The position numbers were made by a program, and so were the translations under genes. Source: Eubacteriales bacterium (lineage in GTDB: Bacteria > Bacillota > Clostridia > Christensenellales > UMGS416). Taken from it: DNA of 49,479 nt. The notes under the pieces were generated by a model that was given only the letters and a program-made list of their open reading frames with translations, had not been told where the DNA came from and made no database searches. Location: assembly GCA_028693155.1 (NCBI GenBank), contig JAQUVY010000005.1:1-49479 (forward strand), given 5' to 3'. Below are positions 1 to 9,701 of this stretch, in pieces (the stretch's first letter is position 1; the number at the start of each line of letters is the position of its first letter).

Positions 1-249
1 AAAAACAGCATCATTATATTATGAAAGTCCTCTTTTAAACAGAGGGCTTTTCTCTCACCCTCGGTTGAATCGAGGGTGCTCTATGGTAAACTAATCGAAA
101 AACGATAGCCAAGTCAAAAAACGAATTAAAGGGCATATGTGGTGATTGATCAAGAATACACACTGCGTAAAATACTATATATTGTGGTTCATAAAGAACA
201 GCGGGTGCATTGATTTGATGAAAATCCCAGTGTTACAGCCTTTTCTGGT
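1..249. other. AT-rich non-coding stretch
   Basis: I see no supportable gene here. The base composition is much more AT-rich than the surrounding coding DNA. Two hairpins stand out: a 9-bp stem at 24-32/42-50 (one G-T pair) and an 8-bp perfect stem CACCCTCG/CGAGGGTG at 56-63/71-78. The first may be the terminator of a gene left of the window. The stretch lies just past the 3' side of a tRNA-Leu gene, a common integration target, so it could be a scar of a lost element, but no integrase remnant is recognisable. Confidence 0.5.
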
Positions 250-298
250 CATAAAAAAACGTTAAGGTAACTGATACGATTGTATCAATTACCTTAAC
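250..298 (-). terminator. Intrinsic terminator of tRNA-Leu
   Basis: A long inverted repeat pairs GTTAAGGTAA (261-270) with TTACCTTAAC (289-298) and continues inward with GATAC/GTATC. Read on the minus strand it is followed by a run of seven T. It begins 6 bases beyond the encoded CCA of the tRNA. Confidence 0.9.
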
Positions 299-303
299 TG
301 TTA

Positions 304-390
304 TGGTGCCGAAGACGAGATTTGAACTCGTACGCTCTATCGAGCGGGGGATTTTAAGTCCCATGCGTCTGCCGTTCCGCCACTCCGGCA
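304..390 (-). tRNA. tRNA-Leu (anticodon UAA)
   Basis: The reverse complement is an 87-nt tRNA with encoded CCA. The 7-bp acceptor stem TGCCGGA pairs with TTCGGCA, with one G-T pair. The anticodon loop contains TAA (loop CTTAAAA). There is a long variable arm typical of class II tRNAs (Leu/Ser), and the T-loop reads GTTCAAATC. Leucine is assigned from the anticodon and the class II shape. The gene stands alone with its own terminator downstream. Confidence 0.97.
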
Positions 391-437
391 CAAAATCGGC
401 GATATTTATTATAAGGCGAATGCGGCTTTGCTGTCAA

Positions 438-1187
438 CTAATACAACAGCTCGCAGCCCGCGGAAAACACGGCTTTTTGCATGGCGGGGGTGGGCAGCGC
501 GTCGGTGAGCACTGCGGAAAACTGAGAAAAGGGTGCCAGCTTGTAAAAATAGGAATGGCCGAACTTGCTGCTGTCGCACAGCAGAATGGCGCTCTTGGCG
601 TTGCGCAGCATGCGCTGCTTGATCCACGCCTGCGAGGAATCGGCCTCGTAGCTGCCCTGTTCATCCAGCCCCCGGCAGGAGACGATGGCCAGGTCGGCGC
701 GAAAGCCCTCTACAAAGCCGCCCGCAAATTCGCCCAGCAGCGAGGTGGAGCCGTTTTTCAGGTGCCCGCCGGTAATAAAGGCGTCCACCTGACTGCTTTC
801 GTTGAGCTGCAGCGCCGTGCGGATGCCGTTGGTGACCACGGTGATGTTGCGGTAGCGCTCCAGATAGGGGCAGATGCGCAGCACCGTGCTGCTGGAGTCT
901 AAAAACAGCGTCATGCCGTTGGCCAGAAAGTCCAGCGCGATGGCGCAGATGGCCTCCTTTTGGGCGATGTGCTCGTTTTCGCGGAAGTCGGATGAGTATT
1001 CCGTATTGCCGGGGGGGAGCGAAACGCCGCCGTGCGTGCGCCGCACCAACCCCATCTTTTCCAGGTGGATCAGGTCACGGCGCAGGGTAGAGGGGCTGCA
1101 GTAAAGCGCTGCGCACAGCTCGCCCACGCCAAGACGTTTTTTTGCCTGCAGCAGCTCCAGAATAACATCGTGTCTGGGAGAATCCAT
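438..1187 (-). CDS. DeoR-family transcriptional repressor, probably of the fucose operon
   Basis: This 249-residue protein has the DeoR architecture. An N-terminal winged helix-turn-helix spans about residues 5-60, with the family-typical STLRRDLIHLEKMGLVRRTHGG. A DeoR C-terminal sugar-phosphate sensing domain follows, with LDSSSTV and an ITGGHL segment. The ATG at 1187 is chosen because AGGAGGG lies just upstream; a longer reading frame to 1262 would overlap the promoter. The gene is divergent from the fuc genes, and its own promoter carries three phased direct repeats. The inference is an autoregulated repressor that senses a fucose-pathway phosphate such as L-fuculose-1-phosphate. The effector is not shown by the sequence. 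Confidence 0.88.
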   Translation of the reverse strand: MDSPRHDVILELLQAKKRLGVGELCAALYCSPSTLRRDLIHLEKMGLVRRTHGGVSLPPGNTEYSSDFRENEHIAQKEAICAIALDFLANGMTLFLDSSSTVLRICPYLERYRNITVVTNGIRTALQLNESSQVDAFITGGHLKNGSTSLLGEFAGGFVEGFRADLAIVSCRGLDEQGSYEADSSQAWIKQRMLRNAKSAILLCDSSKFGHSYFYKLAPFSQFSAVLTDALPTPAMQKAVFSAGCELLY

Positions 1188-1200
1188 GGTGCCCTCCTGA

Positions 1201-1228
1201 TGAACGAATATGAACGAAGTTGAACGAA
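1201..1228. promoter_or_regulatory. Putative DeoR operator: three TGAACGAA repeats at 10-bp spacing
   Basis: TGAACGAA occurs exactly at 1201-1208, 1211-1218 and 1221-1228, one copy per helical turn. It lies between the regulator's -10 box and its ribosome site. A related half-site, GAACGA in inverted orientation, lies at 1262-1267 near the fuc promoter. DeoR-family proteins commonly bind short repeated sites, so this is the best operator candidate. Binding is inferred. Confidence 0.7.
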
Positions 1229-1257
1229 TTATACCATGATATCGGCGCATATTCCAA
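1228..1257 (-). promoter_or_regulatory. Sigma-A-type promoter of the deoR gene
   Basis: On the minus strand the -35 is TTGGAA (1252-1257) and the -10 is a perfect TATAAT (1228-1233), with an 18-bp spacer. Transcription would start inside the TGAACGAA repeat array, which fits autorepression. Confidence 0.65.
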
Positions 1258-1292
1258 TACATCGTTCTGATCTATCCGGATAACATCCAAAT

Positions 1293-1301
1293 TGCTATAC
1301 T
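1293..1301 (+). promoter_or_regulatory. Extended -10 promoter of the fuc operon
   Basis: TGC followed by TATACT (1296-1301) forms an extended -10 box about 28 bp upstream of fucA. No good -35 is visible at normal spacing. The inverted GAACGA half-site falls at the expected -35 region. Confidence 0.5.
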
Positions 1302-1328
1302 AAGGGGGAAAAACGGAGAGGAAGTGCC

Positions 1329-2015
1329 ATGCAAATGACCTATCAGCAGGAACGAGAGCAGATCTGCGACATCTGCAACAAAATGTGGCAGTTGGGATGG
1401 GTGGCCGCCAACGACGGCAACGTCTCGGTCAAGCTTACGCAGGATGAGATTCTGGCCACGCCCACGGGCATCAGCAAGAGCTTTATCACCCCCGAAAAGC
1501 TGGTGCTGCTGGACGGCGACGGCGCGGTGCGCGAGGCGCAGGACGGCTATCGGCCTTCCAGCGAGATCAAGATGCACCTGTGCTGCTATCAGGAGCGGGA
1601 AGATGTACACGCGGTTTTGCATGCCCACCCGCCCACGGCCACCGGCTTTGCCGTGGCGCATCGGCATATGGACGAATATATCATGATCGAATCGGTCATC
1701 GCCATTGGCAGCGTCCCCGTGACGCCCTACGGCACGCCTTCCACCGCCGAAGTGCCCAACGCCATCCGGCCTTATTTGCAGGAGCACGACGTGCTGCTGC
1801 TGGAGAACCACGGCGCGCTGACGGTAGGCGCCGATCTGCTGACCGCTTATTACCGGATGGAAAGCCTGGAGCTGTGGGCGAAGATTCAGCTCAACGCCGA
1901 GCTGCTGGGCGGCGCGGTGGAGCTGCCGCGCAAGGAGATCGACCGGCTCATTGGTATGCGTGCGCAATACGGCGTGACGGGTCGTCACCCGGGCTATAAA
2001 AAGTATAATAAATAG
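1329..2015 (+). CDS. fucA: L-fuculose-1-phosphate aldolase (class II aldolase)
   Basis: A 228-residue class II aldolase/adducin-family protein, close to the E. coli FucA length of 215. It carries the zinc-site pattern: Glu79 in SSEI, His98 and His100 in HAHPP, and His161 in ENHGAL. The family cleaves L-fuculose-1-phosphate to dihydroxyacetone phosphate and L-lactaldehyde in the cytoplasm. It is the first gene of a four-gene operon with a mutarotase, an FGGY kinase and L-fucose isomerase, which sets the substrate as fuculose rather than ribulose or rhamnulose phosphate. GGAGAGGAAG precedes the ATG. TAG is the stop, followed 12 bases later by the next gene. Confidence 0.9.
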   Translation: MQMTYQQEREQICDICNKMWQLGWVAANDGNVSVKLTQDEILATPTGISKSFITPEKLVLLDGDGAVREAQDGYRPSSEIKMHLCCYQEREDVHAVLHAHPPTATGFAVAHRHMDEYIMIESVIAIGSVPVTPYGTPSTAEVPNAIRPYLQEHDVLLLENHGALTVGADLLTAYYRMESLELWAKIQLNAELLGGAVELPRKEIDRLIGMRAQYGVTGRHPGYKKYNK

Positions 2016-2027
2016 AGGAGGCTGCAC

Positions 2028-2471
2028 ATGCTGAAGGGAATTCCCGCTTTGCTGCCGCCTGAGCTTTTGAAGATCTTGGCGGAGATGGGGCACGGTGACG
2101 AGATTGTGATCGCCGACGCGAACTTCCCGGCGGCCAGCGTGGCGCAGCGGCTGGTGCGCTGCGATGGCGCCCCGGCTTGCCCCCTGCTGGAGGCCGTGCT
2201 GACCCTGCTGCCGCTGGATCAGTACACGCAGTGCGCGGCCGTGCTGATGGATGTGGTGGAGGGCGACGATGCGGTACCGGTGATCTGGGATGACTATCAG
2301 GCCATCATCGCCCGGCAGGAGGAGACCAACGTGGAGTGGATGGAGCGCTTTGCGTTCTACGAGCGGGCACGGCAGGCCTATGCCGTGGTCATCACCGGGG
2401 AGACGGCGCAATATGCCAACATTATTTTGAAAAAAGGCGTGATTGCGCCGGGAAAGGGGCTGCCGGAATGA
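2028..2471 (+). CDS. fucU: L-fucose mutarotase (RbsD/FucU family)
   Basis: A 147-residue protein of the RbsD/FucU family, the usual length. The N-terminal MGHGDEIVIADANFP contains the conserved His22 of the active site. FucU interconverts alpha- and beta-L-fucose, feeding the isomerase. Family assignment is secure; the choice of fucose over ribose rests on the operon context. GAGGAGG lies just upstream of the ATG. Its stop overlaps the next gene's start (ATGA), so the two are probably translationally coupled. Confidence 0.9.
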   Translation: MLKGIPALLPPELLKILAEMGHGDEIVIADANFPAASVAQRLVRCDGAPACPLLEAVLTLLPLDQYTQCAAVLMDVVEGDDAVPVIWDDYQAIIARQEETNVEWMERFAFYERARQAYAVVITGETAQYANIILKKGVIAPGKGLPE

Positions 2472-3949
2472 AAAACGTATTGGCCATTGATTTGGGAGCG
2501 TCCAGCGGGCGAGGCATCCTGGGTACCCTGGACAACGGAAAGATCACACTGACAGAGGTATGCCGGTTCGACAATGAGCCTGTCCGCGTGGGCGGAACGC
2601 TTTATTGGGACATTTTGCGGCTGTATCACTGCATCAAACAGGGGTTGATCCAGGCCGACCGCATGGGCGGCTTTGACAGCGTGGGCATTGACACCTGGGG
2701 GGTGGATTACGGCCTGATCGCGCCGGATGGCGCACTGCTGGAAAACCCGGTGCATTACCGCGACACCCGCACCGACGGCATTGCCGACGAGGTGATTCAG
2801 CGAATCGGCGCGGAGGCGCTGTATGCCCAAAGCGGCACGCAGGTTTTGACCTTCAACACCCTTTTTCAGCTTATCGCGGGGCAGCGGCGTGCGCCCGGGC
2901 GGCTGGATGGCGCGCAGTGCATGCTGTTCATCCCCGATCTGCTCAACTATTTTCTAACCGGCAATCAGGTGGCCGAGCGCACCATCGCTTCCACCAGCCA
3001 GCTGTTGCGGGCCGACACCCGCGGATGGAACACGGAGCTGATGGAACGCATGGGCATCCCCACCTCCGTTTTGCCGCCGCTGGTGCCGCCGGGCACACAG
3101 GTGGGCATGCTGCAGGACGCGCTGTGCGAAGAGCTGCAGATCGCGCCCAGACCGGTGATCGCTGTGGCGGCGCACGACACGGCCAGCGCCGTGGCAGCCG
3201 TGCCCACCCGGGAGCGCGATTTCATTTACATTTCCTGCGGCACTTGGTCGCTGTTCGGCACCGAGCTGGACAGCCCCGTGTTGACGGCGCAGGCGCAGGC
3301 CTTTAACCTGACCAACGAGATGGGGTATCCCAACACCACGCGTTTTTTGAGCAACATCATCGGCATGTGGCTCATTCAGGAAACACGCCGGCAGTTCCGC
3401 CGCGAAGGGCGGGAATACAGTTATTCCCAAATGGAGCAAATGGCGCGGGGTGCCCAGCCCTTCCTGTGCCTCATCGACCCGGACGCCGCCGAGTTTGTGC
3501 CCCAGGGCAACATCCCCCGGCGCATTCGGGAGTATTGCCGGCGCACCGGGCAGACGATCCCCGAGGGGGATGCGCAGGTGATCCGCTGCATTTACGACAG
3601 CATTGCGCTGAAATATCGCCTTGCGCTGGGACGGGTGGAAAAGTGCACCGGACGCAAATATCACACCATCCACATGGTGGGCGGCGGCACCCAGGCCGAG
3701 CTGCTTTGCCAGCACACGGCCGATGCCACGGGCTGCCGCGTGGTGGCGGGGCCGGTGGAGGCGACTGCCATTGGCAACGTGGTGGTGCAGCTGATCTCTC
3801 AGGGTGCGCTGCGCGACCTCGCCGAGGCGCGTCAGGTGATCGCCGATTCGTTCGGTGTGAAGGAATATCTGCCGGATACGGCGCAAAAGGAGCTGTGGGT
3901 ACAGACCTTTGACCATTACCGGCATGACATCATAAAGACGGAAGAATAA
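2468..3949 (+). CDS. FGGY-family kinase, RhaB-like, probably acting as L-fuculokinase
   Basis: A 493-residue FGGY carbohydrate kinase starting at the ATG that overlaps the fucU stop. The sequence resembles rhamnulokinase throughout: DLGASSGRG near residue 10, [39 protein letters not shown], and a C-terminal [12 protein letters not shown]. In this operon it most likely phosphorylates L-fuculose, with a RhaB-type enzyme replacing the classical FucK. No rhamnose isomerase or rhamnulose-phosphate aldolase is present. The upstream in-frame extension to 2336 lies inside fucU and is not the real start. Substrate preference between fuculose and rhamnulose is not decided by sequence. Confidence 0.85.
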   Translation: MKNVLAIDLGASSGRGILGTLDNGKITLTEVCRFDNEPVRVGGTLYWDILRLYHCIKQGLIQADRMGGFDSVGIDTWGVDYGLIAPDGALLENPVHYRDTRTDGIADEVIQRIGAEALYAQSGTQVLTFNTLFQLIAGQRRAPGRLDGAQCMLFIPDLLNYFLTGNQVAERTIASTSQLLRADTRGWNTELMERMGIPTSVLPPLVPPGTQVGMLQDALCEELQIAPRPVIAVAAHDTASAVAAVPTRERDFIYISCGTWSLFGTELDSPVLTAQAQAFNLTNEMGYPNTTRFLSNIIGMWLIQETRRQFRREGREYSYSQMEQMARGAQPFLCLIDPDAAEFVPQGNIPRRIREYCRRTGQTIPEGDAQVIRCIYDSIALKYRLALGRVEKCTGRKYHTIHMVGGGTQAELLCQHTADATGCRVVAGPVEATAIGNVVVQLISQGALRDLAEARQVIADSFGVKEYLPDTAQKELWVQTFDHYRHDIIKTEE

Positions 3950-3962
3950 GGAGGAAATTAAT

Positions 3963-5744
<1,782 letters not shown>

Positions 5745-5758
5745 ACAAAAAAAGACAG

Positions 5759-5790
5759 AAAAGGAGAGCGCCGCGCGTTCTCCTTTTTTT
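5759..5790 (+). terminator. Terminator of the fuc operon
   Basis: A stem of AAAAGGAGA and TCTCCTTTT, extended inward by further G-C pairs, ends in a T-run, 15 bases after the fucI stop. Confidence 0.9.
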
Positions 5791-5880
5791 GCGTATAAAA
5801 GCCCGGGGGAACCTTGTTTACAAACCCCGGCTCTTGTGATAGCCTGAAAGCGAGAAAAGCTGCGAAAGGGGAAATGAAGC

Positions 5881-6885
5881 ATGTCACTGTTTGATCGGGC
5901 GCTGCCCATCTCAGAGATCGCCTGTATCCCGGAGGAAAACTACGCCGCCTTTATGGACGGCACGGTGCAGCCCGCGTTGGCTGAAATTCGCCGCAGCGGG
6001 TATGTGGAGCGGGTGCCGGGTCAGCCCATTTATTGGGAGCATTATCCGCTCAAAGAGCCCCGGGCTACCGTTCTCATCAGCCATGGCTTTACCGAGTCGG
6101 CGGATAAGTTTCGGGAGCTGGCGTACTATTTCTTGATGGCCGGCGCGCAGGTTTACGCGGTGGATCACCGCGGGCACGGCAACTCTTACCGCGTTTCCGA
6201 GGATATGTCGCTGACTCATGTGGATCGCTTTGAGGACTACATTCTGGATTTTCGCGCGTTTATGGAACAGGTGGTTCTGCCAGAAAAGCCTCCCGTCCCC
6301 GTGGTGCTGTATGGGCATTCCAGGGGCGGTGCCATTGCGGCGCGCCTGGCGCAGGAGTATCCCGAACTGTTTGACCGCGTGGTGCGCAACGCACCCATGA
6401 TCCGCGCCAATTCGGGCAACACGCCGAAATTTTTAGCCATGTGGCTGTCCAATCTTAAAATCCTGGCAAAGCACGACCGGGATTACATCTTTATCCATAA
6501 GCCCTTTGACCCGAAAAGCCCGTTTGAAGGGGCCTGCTGCACCTCCCGGGCGCGCTACGATTATTACCATGCCCGGCAGCGCGCCAACCCCCACCTGCAA
6601 AACTCGGCCGCCAGCTATCGGTGGATGAACGAGTCCCTGAAGATCACCAAGGTGATTTTGAAGCAGGAAAACTGCGCGCGGGTGACCATGCCGGTGCTGC
6701 TGCTGCAGGCCGAGCTGGACACGCTGGTGCTTCCCCGGGAGCAGCAGATGTTCATCGACCGCATTGCCGACGGAAAGCTGGTGCAGGTAAAGAACGCCAA
6801 GCACGAGATCTACCGCAGCACCAACGATGTGCTGCAGCCCTACCTGAAAACGCTGCTGCGCTTTGCGCTGGAGGGGAAGCGCTGA
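5881..6885 (+). CDS. Alpha/beta hydrolase, lysophospholipase/monoacylglycerol lipase type
   Basis: A 334-residue alpha/beta hydrolase of the Hydrolase_4/PldB type. The nucleophile elbow is GHSRGG with Ser147. An oxyanion-side segment SHGFTES lies near residue 65, AELDTLVLP supplies the acid Asp, and NAKHEIY supplies the His. There is no signal peptide, so it is cytoplasmic. The family hydrolyses lysophospholipids or monoacylglycerols; the substrate here is unknown. It stands alone between two terminators with AAAGGGGA as ribosome site. Confidence 0.82.
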   Translation: MSLFDRALPISEIACIPEENYAAFMDGTVQPALAEIRRSGYVERVPGQPIYWEHYPLKEPRATVLISHGFTESADKFRELAYYFLMAGAQVYAVDHRGHGNSYRVSEDMSLTHVDRFEDYILDFRAFMEQVVLPEKPPVPVVLYGHSRGGAIAARLAQEYPELFDRVVRNAPMIRANSGNTPKFLAMWLSNLKILAKHDRDYIFIHKPFDPKSPFEGACCTSRARYDYYHARQRANPHLQNSAASYRWMNESLKITKVILKQENCARVTMPVLLLQAELDTLVLPREQQMFIDRIADGKLVQVKNAKHEIYRSTNDVLQPYLKTLLRFALEGKR

Positions 6886-6890
6886 CAACG

Positions 6891-6922
6891 AAGCCTTCGG
6901 AATTTTTTTCCGAAGGCTTTTT
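6891..6922 (+). terminator. Terminator after the alpha/beta hydrolase
   Basis: A perfect 12-bp stem (6891-6902 with 6908-6919) with a TTTTT loop and a trailing T-run, just after the stop codon. Confidence 0.93.
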
Positions 6923-6963
6923 GTAAAGTCCCGTCATTTTTTGGTGGAACGCGGGCGGATTTA

Positions 6964-7006
6964 TGGTATGATAGAGTAGAATAAAAATGCGGCGGTAAAA
7001 CCGCCG
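6964..7006 (+). promoter_or_regulatory. Extended -10 promoter and leader hairpin before the MBL gene
   Basis: TGG followed by TATGAT (6967-6972) forms an extended -10. Downstream, a 7-bp hairpin CGGCGGT/ACCGCCG (6990-6996/7000-7006) lies in the predicted leader, ending 24 bases before the ATG at 7031. It does not cover the ribosome site. Confidence 0.5.
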
Positions 7007-7030
7007 TTTCGAATGATGGGGGACTTTTTT

Positions 7031-7867
7031 ATGAAGCTTCAGTATTTGGGTACGGCGGCGGCCGAGGCATTTCCCGCGCTGTTTTGCCAGTGCGAAACCT
7101 GCAAACGCGCCCGTGAAAAGGGCGGAAAAGACATCCGCGGGCGTTCGGGAGCGGTGCTGGATGATACGCTGATGATCGACTTTCCGCCGGACGTTTATCT
7201 GCACAGCCTGCGTTTCGGCATTGACCTGACCAAAATTGAGAATCTGATCGTGACGCACAGCCACATGGATCATTTTTGCCCGGTGGAGCTGAGCACGGCA
7301 TCGCCCGATTATTACGCCCACGGGATGCATCCCATCCATGTGTTCGGCAACGGGAACGTGGGCAAAAAACTGGAAAACGCCATGTTCGGCGAGTTCAAAA
7401 AGCCCGTGGATTTTGTGCCCTTTCAGCGCGTATACGGGTATCAGCCCTTTTCCGTGGGCGGTTATGAGGTAACGCCGCTGCCCGCTCTTCACGGCATGGG
7501 AGACCCCAGCGAGGACGCGTTTTTCTATCTCATCCGCAAGGACGGAAAAACGCTGCTGTATACCCATGACACGGGGATCTTTTTTGAACCGGTGTTTGCG
7601 TATCTGAAGGCGAACGCCGGGCATATTGATCTGGTCAGCCTGGATTGCACCTTTGGCAAGCTGCCAGACGGAGCAAACCATATGGGCATTCCCGATAATT
7701 TGGTGGTGAAGGCCCGTTTGGAGGAGCAGGGCAATGTGGACGCCTCCACGCGCTATATCATCAATCACTTTTCCCACAATTGCCACTCCATTCACGAAGA
7801 GCTGGAGGAAGAAGCGGCGAAGCACGGCTTCCTGGTGGCGTACGACGGAATGACTGTGGAAATTTGA
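7031..7867 (+). CDS. MBL-fold metallo-hydrolase (PhnP/Lactamase_B_2-like)
   Basis: A 278-residue metallo-beta-lactamase-fold protein. The metal motif THSHMDH is at residues 75-81, TALL-type strands follow, and YTHDTG gives a further metal ligand. HFSHN near the C terminus supplies the last His. A Cys pair near the start (CQCETCKRA) resembles the zinc-binding N terminus of PhnP-like phosphodiesterases, which points to a phosphoester substrate, but this is only family-level. ATG 7031 is used because GGGGGA lies before it; an in-frame ATG at 7013 has no ribosome site. The DUF1846 gene follows after 16 bases, so they are probably co-transcribed. Confidence 0.8.
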   Translation: MKLQYLGTAAAEAFPALFCQCETCKRAREKGGKDIRGRSGAVLDDTLMIDFPPDVYLHSLRFGIDLTKIENLIVTHSHMDHFCPVELSTASPDYYAHGMHPIHVFGNGNVGKKLENAMFGEFKKPVDFVPFQRVYGYQPFSVGGYEVTPLPALHGMGDPSEDAFFYLIRKDGKTLLYTHDTGIFFEPVFAYLKANAGHIDLVSLDCTFGKLPDGANHMGIPDNLVVKARLEEQGNVDASTRYIINHFSHNCHSIHEELEEEAAKHGFLVAYDGMTVEI

Positions 7868-7883
7868 GGGGGAGAGCAGAAGG

Positions 7884-9368
7884 ATGAAGATCGGATTTGA
7901 TAAAGACCTATATATGAGCCGCCAAAAGGAGGCCATTTACAAGCGCATCGAGCAGTTCGGCAACAAGCTGTATTTGGAGTTCGGCGGCAAACTGTTTGAC
8001 GATCTGCACGCGGCGCGCGTGCTGCCGGGCTTTGAGTCCAATGCCAAGATTAAGCTGCTGCAGGAGCTGAAGGATCACGCGGAGATCGTGTTTGCCATCA
8101 ACGCCAACGACATCGGCAGCGGAAAAATTCGTGCAGACCTGGGTATTCCCTATGATATGGACGTGCTGCGCCTGATTGACAACATCCGCGCCATGGGGTT
8201 GTATGTTTCCAGCGTGGTCATCACGCGCTATCAAAACCAGCCCGCGGCGGCGGCTTTTCGCCAGATGCTGGAAAACCGCGGAGAAAAGACCTATCTGCAC
8301 TATCCCATTGAAGGCTACCCGCACGACGTAGACCATGTGGCCAGCGACGAAGGCTTTGGGAAAAACGATTATGTCCCCACCACCCGGCCGCTGGTGGTGG
8401 TAACTGCGCCCGGGCCGTGCAGCGGAAAGATGGCCACCTGCCTCTCCCAGCTGTACCACGAATATAAGCGCGGCGTGCAGGCCGGCTATGCCAAGTTTGA
8501 AACCTTCCCCATCTGGAACCTGCCCCTGCGCCACCCGGTGAACCTGGCCTATGAGGCCGCCACCGCCGACCTGAAGGACGTCAACATGATCGACCCCTTC
8601 CATTTGGAGGCGTACGGCGTCACCACGGTGAATTACAACCGCGATGTGGAAGTGTTCCCCATTGTAAAAAAGATGCTCAGCCGCATTATGGGCAGCGATT
8701 CGGTTTATCAGTCGCCCACCGACATGGGTGTTAATATGGCCGGATACGGAATTTTTGACGACGAAGTGGTGCAGGAGGCGGCGCGGCAGGAGATCATACG
8801 CCGCTATTACCGCGCGCGCTGCGATCTGGCGCAGGGGCGCAGCGATGAGGAGACCGCCCGCAAGGTGGAGATGATCCTCAACCAGCAGGGTCTCAAGCCC
8901 GAGGATCGCTCGGTGGTGCTGCCCGCGATCCACAAGTCTCAGCGCAAGAATGCCCCGGCGATGGCCATAGAGCTTCCGGACGGCATGATCATGACCGGAA
9001 AGGCCAGCGAGGTGATGAACCAGGCGGCCAGCTGCGTCATCAATTCCATCAAGTATATGGCGAATATTTCTGAGGACATCCATCTGCTGTCGCCCATCAT
9101 TTTGGAGCCCATCCATCAGATGAAGCGGGATGTGTTCCGCAGCCGGGACACCGTGCTCAATTTGCAGGAGGTGCTGCTGGCGCTGAGCATCTGCGCCGCC
9201 ACCAACACCATGGCCGAGCTGGCCATGCGCAAGCTGACCGATCTGCGCGGCTGTCAGGCACATTCCAGTCATATTATGGCGGCGTCCAGCGAGGCCATGC
9301 TGCGCAAGCTGGGCGTGGAGATCACCAGCGAGCCCGTCTTCCCATCCAACGATCTGTATTTGGTGTAA
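7884..9368 (+). CDS. DUF1846 domain-containing protein
   Basis: A 494-residue protein matching the DUF1846 family in length and sequence (KIGFDKDLYMSRQ start, the ...SRIMGSDSVYQSPTDMG... core, and a C-terminal HSSHI segment). The family is widespread in Firmicutes and structurally known, but I know of no firmly assigned reaction. A PGPCSGKMATCLSQ segment near residue 175 looks like a phosphate-binding loop (GxCxGKMATC). Probably soluble. It shares a transcript with the upstream MBL-fold gene and ends at a strong terminator. Confidence 0.85.
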   Translation: MKIGFDKDLYMSRQKEAIYKRIEQFGNKLYLEFGGKLFDDLHAARVLPGFESNAKIKLLQELKDHAEIVFAINANDIGSGKIRADLGIPYDMDVLRLIDNIRAMGLYVSSVVITRYQNQPAAAAFRQMLENRGEKTYLHYPIEGYPHDVDHVASDEGFGKNDYVPTTRPLVVVTAPGPCSGKMATCLSQLYHEYKRGVQAGYAKFETFPIWNLPLRHPVNLAYEAATADLKDVNMIDPFHLEAYGVTTVNYNRDVEVFPIVKKMLSRIMGSDSVYQSPTDMGVNMAGYGIFDDEVVQEAARQEIIRRYYRARCDLAQGRSDEETARKVEMILNQQGLKPEDRSVVLPAIHKSQRKNAPAMAIELPDGMIMTGKASEVMNQAASCVINSIKYMANISEDIHLLSPIILEPIHQMKRDVFRSRDTVLNLQEVLLALSICAATNTMAELAMRKLTDLRGCQAHSSHIMAASSEAMLRKLGVEITSEPVFPSNDLYLV

Positions 9369-9379
9369 AACCAACGCAA

Positions 9380-9408
9380 AAAAAGGCCGGCAGCTGCCGG
9401 CCTTTTTC
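9380..9408 (+). terminator. Terminator after the DUF1846 gene
   Basis: A perfect palindrome around GGCCGGCAGCTGCCGGCC, flanked by an A-run and a T-run, 11 bases after the stop. Confidence 0.94.
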
Positions 9409-9420
9409 TTTTTACTGCGG

Positions 9421-9637
9421 AGTGTGGGGCTGGGTCAGTCTGCCTGATCGGCGGAAACCACACTGCGTCTGCTTTCAGACAAGTGGAACGCTGTGATCCT
9501 GCGCGATCTGCTTCGCTTGGGCACTTTGCGCTTTGGTCGGCTGCGCAGGAGCGTGGGAATGTGCCCAAGAAGGTGCTGGCGGCCAGCCTGCGTGGGGTGG
9601 GGCGGACGATCAAGCACGCGGGCAGCACAGGCCAAAC
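9421..9637. other. Gene-free stretch with extensive self-complementarity; possible structured RNA
   Basis: No credible protein is seen in either strand. Several perfect complementary blocks occur: AGTGTGG 9421-9427 with CCACACT 9458-9464; GTCTG/CAGAC hairpin at 9467-9480; TCCTGCGC 9497-9504 with GCGCAGGA 9543-9550; CTTGGGCAC 9516-9524 with GTGCCCAAG 9561-9569; and GCTGG/CCAGC at 9575-9587. The third and fourth pairs interleave, as in a pseudoknot or two alternative folds. A strong terminator follows at 9639-9676. It does not match tmRNA, RNase P, SRP RNA or a riboswitch that I recognise. Confidence 0.4.
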
Positions 9638-9638
9638 A

Positions 9639-9677
9639 AAAAACAAGGACGGGTATGTGCCCGTCCTTGTTTTTTGT
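9639..9677. terminator. Bidirectional terminator
   Basis: A stem AACAAGGACGGG/CCCGTCCTTGTT with a short loop has A-rich and T-rich flanks on both sides. It can end the minus-strand ABC operon and any plus-strand transcript of the preceding gene-free stretch. Confidence 0.88.
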
Positions 9678-9701
9678 TCATGAACCTTGCTTCGCGCTGG
9701 G

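Noticed and set aside
1272-2411. Long minus-strand ORF opposite fucA/fucU, and many similar long ORFs opposite other genes
   Set aside because: GC-rich coding DNA gives long open antisense frames. They show His/Arg/Gly-rich composition with no domains and run over well-supported genes.
9421-9637. tmRNA, RNase P RNA or SRP RNA
   Set aside because: Conserved cores of these RNAs are absent.
9269-9646. Minus-strand ORF across the gene-free region
   Set aside because: It overlaps the DUF1846 gene 3' end and its terminator, has low-complexity Arg/Ser-rich content and matches no family known to me.
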